From the NCBI RefSeq assembly GCF_019100495.1, contig NZ_JAHRVA010000002.1, positions 62,001 through 126,000 of the forward strand: DNA of 64,000 bases, in the 5' to 3' direction. This DNA is from Falsochrobactrum tianjinense. Lineage in GTDB: Bacteria > Pseudomonadota > Alphaproteobacteria > Rhizobiales > Rhizobiaceae. The notes beneath the pieces were generated by a model. The model was not told the DNA's origin. It did not search any database and saw only the letters and a program-made list of their open reading frames with translations. Each line of letters starts with the position of its first letter. Position 1 is the first letter of the stretch. Both the position numbers and the translations under genes were made by a program. Of the stretch, positions 26,262-35,211 are shown one piece after another.

Positions 26262-27209
26262 ATGTTTAAAAAAGGAATGCGGGTTCTGTTTGCTGCCGCA
26301 GCAGCACTGCCGCTCATCGCCAGCTCGGCCTGGGCCGAAGGTCTGATGACGATCATCGTCAATGATCCTTCCAATCCTTACTGGTATACGGAAGGTGAAA
26401 TCGCCAAGAAGACCGCCGAAAGCCTCGGCTATTCGGCAGTTGTTGGGGGTCATAAGGGCGACACCAACACCGAAAGCAACCTGATCGACACCGCCATCAC
26501 CAACAAATCGGTGGCCATCATTCTCGATCCGGCCAATGCTGATGGTTCGGTTGGTGCGGTCAAGCGTGCAATCGCCGCCAATATCCCGGTTTTCCTCGTG
26601 AATGCCGAGATCAATCAGGAAGGTCTGGCCAAGGCGCAGCTCGTTTCCAATAACGCGCAGGGCGCAGCCCTTGGTGCTACGCAATGGGTGGAAAGCGTTG
26701 GTGAAGAAGGCAAATATGTCGAACTCTTCGGATCGCCTTCCGACAATAATGCCGCTACGCGCTCGAACGGCTATGAAACCGTTCTTTCGCAATATCCTGA
26801 TCTGGTGAAGGCTGGTCAGGACGTCGCCAACTGGGACCGTACCCAGGGTCACGACAAGATGCAGGCTCTGCTTCAGGCCAATCCCGACATTATCGGCGTG
26901 ATCTCCGGCAATGACGAAATGGCATTGGGCGCAATTGCTGCCCTCAAGAAGGCCGGCAAACTCGATCAGGTCAAGGTTGGCGGTTTCGACGGTTCGCCAG
27001 ATGCTGTTGCTGCCATCAAGGCCGGTGAACTTCAGTACACCGTGCTTCAGCCGGTTGCGGTTTTCTCGGAAGCTGCTGTCAAGCAAGCAGATAACTTCAT
27101 CAAGACTGGTGAAACCGGTGTGGATCAGGAAAAGCAGCTTTTCGACTGCATCCTGATCACCAAGGACAATGTCGATAAATACACTTCGCCATTCGTTCTT
27201 GAGCAGTAA
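26262..27209 (+). CDS. eryG: Periplasmic sugar-binding protein (RbsB type), probable polyol binder
   Basis: A 315-residue periplasmic binding protein. A Sec signal peptide (KKGMRVLFAAAAALPLIASS, cleavage likely after AWA near residue 24) precedes a two-lobed Peripla_BP_4 domain with NDPSNPYWYTE and VISGNDEMALGAIAAL. The ATG at 26262 has GGGAGAGAG directly upstream. It should deliver substrate to the permease/ATPase pair encoded just before it. An intact hairpin lies 3' of the gene. Erythritol is the likely ligand by location, but a different polyol fitting the downstream kinase is equally possible. Confidence 0.87.
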   Translation: MFKKGMRVLFAAAAALPLIASSAWAEGLMTIIVNDPSNPYWYTEGEIAKKTAESLGYSAVVGGHKGDTNTESNLIDTAITNKSVAIILDPANADGSVGAVKRAIAANIPVFLVNAEINQEGLAKAQLVSNNAQGAALGATQWVESVGEEGKYVELFGSPSDNNAATRSNGYETVLSQYPDLVKAGQDVANWDRTQGHDKMQALLQANPDIIGVISGNDEMALGAIAALKKAGKLDQVKVGGFDGSPDAVAAIKAGELQYTVLQPVAVFSEAAVKQADNFIKTGETGVDQEKQLFDCILITKDNVDKYTSPFVLEQ

Positions 27210-27223
27210 GACCTCGCACGAAC

Positions 27224-27249
27224 GGGACGCAGGTTTCTATCCGCGTCCC
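27224..27249 (+). terminator. Stem-loop 3' of RbsB-type gene
   Basis: GGGACGC (27224-27230) and GCGTCCC (27243-27249) form a perfect 7-bp stem, extended by an inner GG/CC pair. It lies 15 bases after the binding-protein stop and only a few bases before the DeoR gene. A role in stabilising the binding-protein mRNA is inferred. Confidence 0.55.
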
Positions 27250-27253
27250 ATCG

Positions 27254-28120
27254 GTGCATGAAGCGGTAAGAATGGCAGTGAGCAGCAAAGCAGCTATTGA
27301 AAACCTTATGGCGGAGCAGGTTCCGAACGACAGTCGACATGCGCGTCAACTGGTTCGCCGCCAGAAAATCGCCGAGACCGTGATGTCCGAAGGCTCAATG
27401 CGCATTGAGGACATTACCGAACGCTTCGGCATCAGCCTCATGACCGCACATCGGGACGTCGATGAGCTGGTCAGCCGTGGTCTTTGCCGCAAGACGCGCG
27501 GCATCGTTTCCGCTGCGCCGACAAGCCTTATCGAGGCGAGCGACATTTATCGTATCACGCGTCAGGCAGACGAGAAAAAGCTGATTGCGGCGGCGGCGAT
27601 GCAGTTCGTCGAGCCGGGACAGGCGATTTTTTTCGACGATTCTACGACCGTTCTTCAGATGGTCCCGCATCTTCCGGCCAAGGCGCCGTTGACTGTCATC
27701 ACCAATTCGCTCACCCTGATGAATGAAACCCGCGACATGACCGATATCACGCTGTTGGGTCTGGGCGGGCAGCTTTATAATTGGTGCAATGCTTTCGTGG
27801 GTGGAATGACGACCAACGAGATTCGTCGTTTGCGTGCCGATGTGGCTTTCATTTCGATTGCAGCGATTACCGACGATCTTCTTTTCCATCAATCTCCAGA
27901 AATGGTCGAGACCAAGCGCGCTATGCTTGAAAGTGCCGCCAAGCGTGTGCTGCTGGCCGATCACACCAAGTTCGAGCGCCGGGCACTGCATGGATTCGGA
28001 GCATTGAGCGATTTCGACGTGGTTATCGTCGACGAACGAACGTCTTTCGCGCATCTCGACCGCATGCAGGCGCAAGGTATTAATGTCGTCGTCGCGCGTC
28101 CGGCCGCGACCGACACGTAA
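27254..28120 (+). CDS. DeoR-family regulator of the second polyol module
   Basis: A 288-residue DeoR repressor. The helix-turn-helix is at about residues 51-70 (MRIEDITERFGISLMTAHRD), followed by the phosphosugar-sensing domain (PLTVITNSLTLMNETRDM, then LLGLGGQLYNWCNAFVGG). A shorter start at ATG 27272 is also possible. It is transcribed with the transporter genes and sits before a kinase and a flavoprotein dehydrogenase, so it probably senses their phosphorylated intermediate. It is clearly a different protein from the DeoR gene at 16436-17200. Confidence 0.87.
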   Translation: MHEAVRMAVSSKAAIENLMAEQVPNDSRHARQLVRRQKIAETVMSEGSMRIEDITERFGISLMTAHRDVDELVSRGLCRKTRGIVSAAPTSLIEASDIYRITRQADEKKLIAAAAMQFVEPGQAIFFDDSTTVLQMVPHLPAKAPLTVITNSLTLMNETRDMTDITLLGLGGQLYNWCNAFVGGMTTNEIRRLRADVAFISIAAITDDLLFHQSPEMVETKRAMLESAAKRVLLADHTKFERRALHGFGALSDFDVVIVDERTSFAHLDRMQAQGINVVVARPAATDT

Positions 28121-28171
28121 ACAAGAGCGGAGGCTATGCGGCCTTTGCCTGCATTTCAGGAATGATGATTC

Positions 28172-29686
28172 ATGCCTTGCCTACTGGGAATCGATAGCGG
28201 ACTGACCGTAACCAAAGCCGTATTGTTCGATATTGACGGCACGCCGCTTTCTATTGCGCGCCGCCGCGTGACCCAGTCTTTTCCGCAACCGCGCCACGTC
28301 GAGCGTGATATGGACGAATTCTGGAACGCAACCGCGGATGCGATCGCCGAGGCAATCGCGAAAAGCGGACGTCCAGCATCCGATATTTTGGCAATTGCCA
28401 CAACGGCGCACGGTGATGGCATTTATATGCTCGACAAGGATCGTCGTCCGCTTGGGCCGGGCATATTGTCGCTCGACAGCCGAGCGCTGGATGTCGCCGG
28501 ACGCTGGCTTGGCGGGCCGGTGGCGAAAAAATCCATCTCCATTACCGGGCAGGCTCCGCACGCCTCGGCCCCGTCGGCCATCCTTGCATGGATAAAAGAA
28601 AACGAGCCGGAGCGCTATGCGCAGATCGGGCATGTTCTGGCTGCAAAGGACTGGCTGCGCTTTTGCCTGACTGGCGAGGTGGGAACCGACCGCACCGAAG
28701 CCTCGACGTCCTTTACCGACGTCAATACACAGGGTTATTCCAAAGATGCGCTCGCCCTGTTCGGTCTGGAGGAGCTTTGGGGGGCACTGCCGCCCATGGC
28801 GCGCTCCGACGAAATCGTCGGTGATGTTTCGGAAGCCTGTGCGGAACGCACCGGCCTTGTCGCGGGTACGCCTGTTGTCGCCGGTCTGCATGATGTGACG
28901 GCCTCTGCCCTGGGTGTCGGCGGTCTTGGGATCGGTACCGTCGCAGTGGTTGCAGGCACCTATTCGATCAATGAAACGCTTTCCTCCGAGCCGCGCGTCG
29001 ATGAAAGCTGGTTCTGCCGCAATGGCATTGCGCCCGGCGAATGGAACAATATGTCCATTTCGCCTGCCTCAACCGCGAATTACGACTGGTTCCTCGATAA
29101 GCTTTGTGCAGCGGAGCGTCGCGAGGCCGAGCAGTCGGGTCGGTCTATCCACGATATGCTGCGCACGGAAATCGACGCGGCGCTGGCGAAGCCCTCGACG
29201 GCTATGTTCCATCCCTATCTTTTCGGTTCGCCTTACGGCGCTATGGCGAGCGGTTCGTTTTTCGGCCTGCGAGGCTGGCAGGAGCGTGGCGACATGCTGC
29301 GCGCCGTCTGGGAGGGCATCGCCTTTAATCATCGCATTCACGTCGATCATCTTAAAGGCGGGTTCGCCATTTCCAGCGCGCGCTTGACAGGGGGGGTATC
29401 GCGCAGCCCGGCCTTTGCGCAGATGTTCGCCAATGTGCTTGGCATGCCTGTCACGGTGACGGATACGGATGAAGCCGCTGCCTGGGGGGCTGCCCTTTGT
29501 GCAGGCAAGGGCGCAGGGGTTTTCGGCGATGTTTATAGCGATCCGCGCGATCTTGATGCCATCGCAATAACCTATAGTCCCGATATGGAGCGCAGTTCGC
29601 AATATGAAAAGCGCTATGCGCTGTTCTGTGAGATGGCGTCGGCGCTTGGCCCTCTTTGGCCGAAGATCGAAGCTCTGAGCGACTGA
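28172..29686 (+). CDS. FGGY-family carbohydrate kinase
   Basis: A 504-residue FGGY kinase (L-xylulose/3-keto-L-gulonate kinase-like). The phosphate-1 motif LLGIDSGLTVTKAVLFD is at about residues 4-20; substrate-loop segments ATTAHGDGIYMLDKDRRP and GLHDVTASALGVGG and the adenosine motif LTGGVSRSPAFAQMF follow. It resembles EryA in fold and length but is clearly divergent. It begins 51 bases after the DeoR gene and is followed 33 bases later by a GlpD-like enzyme, mirroring eryA-eryB. A polyol or ketose is the likely substrate; which one cannot be told. Confidence 0.85.
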   Translation: MPCLLGIDSGLTVTKAVLFDIDGTPLSIARRRVTQSFPQPRHVERDMDEFWNATADAIAEAIAKSGRPASDILAIATTAHGDGIYMLDKDRRPLGPGILSLDSRALDVAGRWLGGPVAKKSISITGQAPHASAPSAILAWIKENEPERYAQIGHVLAAKDWLRFCLTGEVGTDRTEASTSFTDVNTQGYSKDALALFGLEELWGALPPMARSDEIVGDVSEACAERTGLVAGTPVVAGLHDVTASALGVGGLGIGTVAVVAGTYSINETLSSEPRVDESWFCRNGIAPGEWNNMSISPASTANYDWFLDKLCAAERREAEQSGRSIHDMLRTEIDAALAKPSTAMFHPYLFGSPYGAMASGSFFGLRGWQERGDMLRAVWEGIAFNHRIHVDHLKGGFAISSARLTGGVSRSPAFAQMFANVLGMPVTVTDTDEAAAWGAALCAGKGAGVFGDVYSDPRDLDAIAITYSPDMERSSQYEKRYALFCEMASALGPLWPKIEALSD

Positions 29687-29719
29687 AATGACGCGCAATA
29701 AAGATGTAAAGACAGTGAA

Positions 29720-31441
29720 ATGAACGAGCCCGAGAACACTCAATATAACCGGATCAAGCAACTGGAAGCGGAGGGTGTCGACGTCCTCATTCTAGGCGCA
29801 GGCGTCAATGGCGCAGGGTTGTTTCGCGATCTGAGCGAGCAGGGCGTCAATTGCCTTATCGTCGACAAGGCGGATTTCGGTTCCGGCACTAGCGCTGCGC
29901 CGTCGCGCCTGATCCATGGCGGGCTGAAATACCTGGAGACAGGCGAATTCGGGCTGATCGCGCAATCGACGCTGGAGCGCAATCTTCTGTTGAAAAATGC
30001 GCCTCATAACGTCCAGCCCCTGCCGACATTCATTCCGGTTTTTTCGTGGACGCGCGGCGTCTGGGCCTCCTTACGCACGCTGATGGGCTCCACTACCGCG
30101 CCGCGCAGCCGGGGTGCCGTGCTCATCAAGATCGGCCTTGCGCTCTATGATTATTTTGGCGCGCGTGAGCGTGTCATGCCGCGCCATCGGTTTTTGTTCA
30201 AAAATACCGCGACGAAGGAAATGCCTTATATTACCCCGGCGATCGTCGCAGGCGGTATCTATCATGATGCCAAGGTCAGCCAGCCGGAGCGTCTCGTCTA
30301 TGAACTGGTGAGCGACGGCCTCGCCGCAAACCCCAAGAGCGCTGCCAGCAATTTCATGGCACTGGTTTCCGCCAAAGACGGTGCTGTGAGCTTCGAAGGG
30401 CCGGACGGGGCGGCATTTACGGTGACACCAAAACTGGTCGTCAATGCCGCCGGACCGTGGATCGATCATGTGAATGAAGCGCTTGGCAAGCCGACGAAGA
30501 TGATCGGCGGCACCAAAGGATCGCATATTCTCATCGATCATCCGGAACTGGTGAAGAGCCTCAATGGCCGTATGATCTATTTCGAAGCGGATGATGGGCG
30601 TATCTGTCTTGTTTATGACTATCACGGTCTGGCGCTTGTCGGTTCGACCGATATTCCATCAGACGACCCCGATAATGTGCGTGCCGAAGAACCCGAGATC
30701 GATTATTTTATCGACAGCTTGCGCTCGTTATTGCCGAAGCTGCAATTCGACCGCAAGCAAATCGTCTATGCCTATAGTGGCATTCGTCCGCTGCCTGCGT
30801 CGAATGCTTCCGAACCGGGTCTTATCAGCCGCGATCACTCTGCGCCCATCATCGAGCCGGATCGTGAGCGGCCTTTTGCCATCATCTCGCTTGTCGGCGG
30901 CAAGTGGACGACCTTTCGCGGCTTTGCCGAGGAAGTGGCGGATACGGTGCTTTCGCGTCTGGGGCGTGATCGCCTTAAATCTACCCGCAACCTCTCCATC
31001 GGCGGAGGCAAGGATTATCCGGCGGGTGTTCAGGCGCACGCCGCATGGGTGGGAAAATACGCCATGGAGAGTGGACTGTCTTCTGCGCGTGTAGAAACAT
31101 TATTGGCGCGCTACGGCACCACTGCTTCCGCCATTATCGAACAGGAGACACGAGTCGGCACTGTTTTTCTGCCGGAAACAGATACGATCAGTGCAGCGGA
31201 AATCGCCTGGATCGCGCGCAACGAACTGGTAGTGCATCTGGCTGATATCGTGCTGCGGCGTACGACGCTTGCAATCGACGGTGCGCTTTCGACCAGCAAT
31301 TTGCAGGCAATAGCAGATATTGCGGCGCGGGAACTGGGATGGAGCGACGCGCGCAAGATGCAGGAGATCGAAACGGTCACTACCGAGCTTGCGCGCCGCC
31401 ATGGCGTTATCCTGATCAGCCAGCCCGCCAAACGGCGCTGA
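29720..31441 (+). CDS. GlpD-like FAD-dependent polyol-phosphate dehydrogenase
   Basis: A 573-residue flavoprotein. FAD-binding motif ILGAGVNGAGLFRDLSEQG is at about residues 25-43, and GTSAAPSRLIHGGLKYLE at about 57-74 is the GlpD signature; GGTKGSHILIDHP and SLVGGKWTTFRGFAEE follow. The C-terminal ~130 residues form the GlpD C-terminal domain. It may be a glycerol-3-phosphate dehydrogenase or a dedicated dehydrogenase for the product of the adjacent kinase. The kinase/GlpD-like pairing parallels eryA/eryB, which favours the second. It ends 13 bases before the convergent ngg gene. Confidence 0.87.
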   Translation: MNEPENTQYNRIKQLEAEGVDVLILGAGVNGAGLFRDLSEQGVNCLIVDKADFGSGTSAAPSRLIHGGLKYLETGEFGLIAQSTLERNLLLKNAPHNVQPLPTFIPVFSWTRGVWASLRTLMGSTTAPRSRGAVLIKIGLALYDYFGARERVMPRHRFLFKNTATKEMPYITPAIVAGGIYHDAKVSQPERLVYELVSDGLAANPKSAASNFMALVSAKDGAVSFEGPDGAAFTVTPKLVVNAAGPWIDHVNEALGKPTKMIGGTKGSHILIDHPELVKSLNGRMIYFEADDGRICLVYDYHGLALVGSTDIPSDDPDNVRAEEPEIDYFIDSLRSLLPKLQFDRKQIVYAYSGIRPLPASNASEPGLISRDHSAPIIEPDRERPFAIISLVGGKWTTFRGFAEEVADTVLSRLGRDRLKSTRNLSIGGGKDYPAGVQAHAAWVGKYAMESGLSSARVETLLARYGTTASAIIEQETRVGTVFLPETDTISAAEIAWIARNELVVHLADIVLRRTTLAIDGALSTSNLQAIADIAARELGWSDARKMQEIETVTTELARRHGVILISQPAKRR

Positions 31442-31454
31442 CCGAAAATCCTGC

Positions 31455-33281
31455 TTATCCGGCCCGACGTTCCGCTGGATGAGCATTGGTTTTCAACTGC
31501 GGGAAGAGGCATTCCACGAAGCGGGCCGCTGTGGGCTGCGGTTCGTGATTGGCAAGCCCCGGTCGCTCGTTTGCTTCGATGAAGATGTAATTCGGATCTT
31601 CGGGTGATTTGATCATCAGATCGATACCAACCACTGGAATATTGATCGCTCGCGCCGCCTTGCACGCCGCATCGACCAGTTTCTTGTTCACGACAGCCGT
31701 TACATCGTGAATGGTACCGCCTTTGTGCAGATTGGCGGCTTTGCGCACCGTAATCTCGCGGCGATCTTCAAGTATGTGATCGAGCGTAAGGTCCTGTTGC
31801 GCCAGACAGCGTTTCGTTTCAGCATCTATGGGAATACGGCTTTCGCCGCCTGTTGCGGCGGCGCGGCGGCGTGATTGAGTTTCTATGAGCTTACGGATCG
31901 TTGCTTTTCCGTCGCCGATCACGCGCGGCGGGCGGCGAACTGCTGCGGCCACCAGCTTATAATCAATGACGATGAGACGTAAATCCTCGCCCTCGAAGCA
32001 GGATTCAAGCAAGACTTGATCGCAGACTTCGCGGGCCTGCTTGATTGCCGCGCGCAGGTCTTTCATTGTTGAAATGCCGACTGAAATGCCGCGCCCCTGT
32101 TCGCCGCGTGCTGGTTTTACCACCAGACTGCCGTGCTTTTCGAGGAAAGATTCGAGCGTCTCGTCGCTGCCACTGGCTGGAATTTGCTCCGGCACGGCAA
32201 GCCCTGCCTTGGCAACGGTTCGAGTTGTCACGGCCTTGTCGTCACAGAGCGACATGGCGACGCCGGATGTCATTTCCGAGAGGCTTTCGCGGCAATGTAT
32301 CGAACGGCCGCCGTGCGACAGGCGGAAGAACCCGCCCTCGGCGTCCGTTATATCGACATGAATGCCGCGACGCAGTGCTTCATCGACGATGATGCGCGCG
32401 TAGGGATTGAGCGCATCGATGGAATTGAGCGGCAATGCGAAGAATTTCTCATTGATCGCGTTCTTGCGCTTGATGGCAAAGAAGGGAACACGGCGAAATT
32501 TCAGCTTGTCGTAAAGCCGGATCGCGTTGTCATTGTCATAAAGGACCGACAAGTCTACATGGTTCAGTCCGCGTGCCTGAAAATGCTCGGCAAGCTTGCG
32601 CACGAGCTTTTCGCCAATGCCGGGCTGGCGCGCCTGCGGATGAACCGCAAGGCACCACAGTGACGCGCCCTTGTCGGGATCATCGAAAAGTCGCTCATGA
32701 TTGATGCCCGTGACCGTACCTACAATCTCGCCCGTCGTATCGTCCTGCGCTACAAAATAGGTGACGGCGCGATTGTCGCGTTCGGCGGAAAAGAAATCAG
32801 GACGCAGCTGGACCATTCCACAAGCCGCATAGACCGCGTTAATACCGTCTGCATCAAGCTCGGAGACCGCACGCCGAATGGTGATGCCGCGCGTGCGTCT
32901 GCCGCCTGCGCGATAAGTGGCCAGTTCCAGCCGGTATGTGTGCGACGGATCAAGAAAGATTTCCTGCGGCGCCAGCGAGAGCAGGATATGCGGGTCACTG
33001 ACATAAAACAGGATATCGCGGCTATCGGGTGCTTCCGCGCGCAAAGCTTCAACGATTGCCTCGTTGCTGTCGAATGTCTGCGCGAAGAGCAGTCGTCCCC
33101 AGCCGCAGTCGAAGATCACATTGCGGTTCTTGTCCGAACTATTTTCCTCGTTCTGGCCATGCAGATGCTCCTGATAGGAGCCGGCCTCGCCGGGAGAACG
33201 CAACCGCGTCAGCCGATGAGAGAAGGCTTTCGTTCCCCTTGTCTTCTGCCTCGTCATGTCCGTCTTGTCTGCTTTCTTCAT
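31455..33281 (-). CDS. ngg: N-acetylglutaminylglutamine synthetase (GNAT plus ATP-grasp)
   Basis: A 608-residue fusion. The N-terminal half is a GNAT acetyltransferase (FVAQDDTTGEIVGTV, HPQARQPGIGEKLVRKL, about residues 150-260). The C-terminal half is an ATP-grasp ligase (HGSLVVKPARGEQGRG, then GIDLMIKSPEDPNY with FIEANERPG). It makes the dipeptide N-acetylglutaminylglutamine, precursor of the osmolyte NAGGN. The ATG at 33281 is one base after the asnO stop, with AGGAGG inside the end of asnO, so the two are tightly coupled. The frame stays open further upstream within asnO, but the coupled start is preferred. Confidence 0.9.
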   Translation of the reverse strand: MKKADKTDMTRQKTRGTKAFSHRLTRLRSPGEAGSYQEHLHGQNEENSSDKNRNVIFDCGWGRLLFAQTFDSNEAIVEALRAEAPDSRDILFYVSDPHILLSLAPQEIFLDPSHTYRLELATYRAGGRRTRGITIRRAVSELDADGINAVYAACGMVQLRPDFFSAERDNRAVTYFVAQDDTTGEIVGTVTGINHERLFDDPDKGASLWCLAVHPQARQPGIGEKLVRKLAEHFQARGLNHVDLSVLYDNDNAIRLYDKLKFRRVPFFAIKRKNAINEKFFALPLNSIDALNPYARIIVDEALRRGIHVDITDAEGGFFRLSHGGRSIHCRESLSEMTSGVAMSLCDDKAVTTRTVAKAGLAVPEQIPASGSDETLESFLEKHGSLVVKPARGEQGRGISVGISTMKDLRAAIKQAREVCDQVLLESCFEGEDLRLIVIDYKLVAAAVRRPPRVIGDGKATIRKLIETQSRRRAAATGGESRIPIDAETKRCLAQQDLTLDHILEDRREITVRKAANLHKGGTIHDVTAVVNKKLVDAACKAARAINIPVVGIDLMIKSPEDPNYIFIEANERPGLANHEPQPTAARFVECLFPQLKTNAHPAERRAG

Positions 33282-33282
33282 G

Positions 33283-35058
33283 TCAGGCCTCCTGTGTCTG
33301 GAGCCACATTTCCAGCAGCCCCGCTTGCCAGAGTTCTGAGCCGCGCAACGGTGTGATATGATCGGAGGGATTGGCAAACAGGCGGTCGAGATAGTCCTTC
33401 TGGAACAGCCCGCGTTCACGCGCTTTTTGCGATGTCAGCGCGTCACGCAGCATATCGAGATAGGGGCCGGCTATATATTTTAGCTGCGGTACAGGGAAAT
33501 AGCCCTTCTTGCGGTCAATCACTGCGGCGGGCACGATCTTGCGCGCCACATCCTTGAGGATACCCTTGCCGCCATCGCGCAATTTCTCTTCCGGCGGAAT
33601 GCGCGCGGCAAGCTCCACCAGCTCGTGGTCTAGAAAAGGAACGCGGGCTTCCAGTCCCCAGGCCATCGTCATATTATCGACGCGTTTGACCGGATCATCA
33701 ACCAGCATGACATTGCTGTCGAGGCGCAGGGCGCGGTCCACCGGCGTATCTGCTCCGTCGCGCAATAATTGCTCGTTCAGAAATTCGCGGCTATAATCGC
33801 GATCAGACAGCCATTCGGGTGCAAGCTGCGTTGCGAGCACGTCATGCGAGCGATCGCAAAAGGCTTTGGCATAGTCGCTCACCACATCATTGGAATCAAC
33901 GAGCGGCGGATACCAGTGATAGCCGCCGAAAACTTCATCGGCGCCCTGGCCCGATTGCACGACCTTGATATGTTTGGAAACTTCTTTGGAAAGCAGATAG
34001 AAGCCTACATTATCGTAGGAAACCATGGGTTCGGACATTGCTGCGATGGTTCCGGGCAGCGCATCCATCAGATCGGCTGAAGGTACGAAAATCTTGTGAT
34101 GATCAGTGCCGAAATGTTCGGCAATCAGATCAGAATAGACGAACTCGTCGCCTTTTTCGCCATTGGCTTCCTCAAACCCGACCGAAAAACTCATCAAGCC
34201 TGTCTGCCCGGCTTCTGCGAGCAAGCCGACGATCATGCTGGAATCCACCCCGCCCGAAAGCAGGACGCCAACCGGCACATCGGAAATCATGCGGCGTTTG
34301 ACGGCGATGCGCACCGCATCCAGCAATTGCTCCTGCCATTCTTCGCGGCTTAAAGCGCTGTCGCCCGGCCTGCGGCCATAGGGCGGCTGCCAATAGAGGC
34401 GGTCAGTGAAACTGCCATTGGCTTCATAAATGCGAATGGTTGCGGGACTGAGCTTGCGAACCCCATTATAGATGGTGCGCGGTGGTGGCACGACCGCGTG
34501 AAAGCTCATATAATGATGCAAGGCGGCGCGGTCGATGGATGTATCGACGCCGCCGGCCTTCACCAGCGCGGGAAGTGACGATGCGAACCGCAACGCGCCT
34601 GCGACCTGCGCCAGATAAAGCGGCTTGATGCCGAAGCGGTCACGCGCCATGACAAGCCTGCCGCTATCGCGTTCATGGATGGCGAAAGCGAACATGCCGT
34701 GAAAACGCGAAACACATTCTTCGCCCCAGGCATGCCACGCCTTCAGGATCACTTCCGTGTCGCCATCGGAAAAGAAGCGATAGCCCTTCTGCTCCAGTTC
34801 GGCGCGCAATTCGCGGAAATTATAGATGCAGCCATTGAAAACGATGCTCAGACCAAGATCGGCGTCGATCATCGGTTGCTGCGATTTTTCGGAAAGATCG
34901 AGGATTCTCAATCGCCTGTGACCAAACCCGACATTGCCCCGTACTACGATACCGGACGCATCCGGTCCGCGGGGGGCAAGTATGTCTGCCATTTTCGAGA
35001 TTGCTGAAATCGAGGGCGTAACGCCGTCGAACCTCACTTCTCCGCAAATTCCACACAT
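33283..35058 (-). CDS. asnO: Asparagine synthetase-like amidotransferase of NAGGN synthesis
   Basis: A 591-residue class II glutamine amidotransferase fused to an asparagine-synthetase domain. The start at 35058 is fixed by the sequence MCGICGE, because the catalytic cysteine must follow the initiator methionine; an upstream in-frame start at 35088 would bury it. The PP-loop ATP motif LLSGGVDSSMIVGLLAE is at about residues 266-282. It amidates N-acetylglutaminylglutamine to NAGGN with ngg, a compatible solute known in Sinorhizobium and Pseudomonas. Being paired with ngg, it is not a general asparagine synthetase. Confidence 0.9.
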   Translation of the reverse strand: MCGICGEVRFDGVTPSISAISKMADILAPRGPDASGIVVRGNVGFGHRRLRILDLSEKSQQPMIDADLGLSIVFNGCIYNFRELRAELEQKGYRFFSDGDTEVILKAWHAWGEECVSRFHGMFAFAIHERDSGRLVMARDRFGIKPLYLAQVAGALRFASSLPALVKAGGVDTSIDRAALHHYMSFHAVVPPPRTIYNGVRKLSPATIRIYEANGSFTDRLYWQPPYGRRPGDSALSREEWQEQLLDAVRIAVKRRMISDVPVGVLLSGGVDSSMIVGLLAEAGQTGLMSFSVGFEEANGEKGDEFVYSDLIAEHFGTDHHKIFVPSADLMDALPGTIAAMSEPMVSYDNVGFYLLSKEVSKHIKVVQSGQGADEVFGGYHWYPPLVDSNDVVSDYAKAFCDRSHDVLATQLAPEWLSDRDYSREFLNEQLLRDGADTPVDRALRLDSNVMLVDDPVKRVDNMTMAWGLEARVPFLDHELVELAARIPPEEKLRDGGKGILKDVARKIVPAAVIDRKKGYFPVPQLKYIAGPYLDMLRDALTSQKARERGLFQKDYLDRLFANPSDHITPLRGSELWQAGLLEMWLQTQEA

Positions 35059-35096
35059 AAAAAGGGTTGAAACCTCCATTGTTGTCATAAATTAAA

Positions 35097-35126
35097 AGGC
35101 CGTCGCTTGGATCGTGGCGGCGGCCT
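35097..35126 (-). terminator. Terminator downstream of NAGGN peptidase
   Basis: AGGCCGTCGC (35097-35106) pairs with GCGGCGGCCT (35117-35126) with one mismatch. On the minus strand the stem runs into TTTTAATTT. It separates the peptidase gene (upstream on this strand) from asnO-ngg. Confidence 0.7.
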
Positions 35127-35211
35127 CATGCGCATTTCCCTACTCGGCGATTCCCGCTTTTGCCGGATATGCCCTATGGCAAATGCATCAGCAGCGAGAT
35201 GGTTCCACAAT

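Noticed and set aside
26247-27086. A 279-codon open frame on the minus strand
   Set aside because: Antisense to the well-supported RbsB-type binding protein; no domain or start signal.
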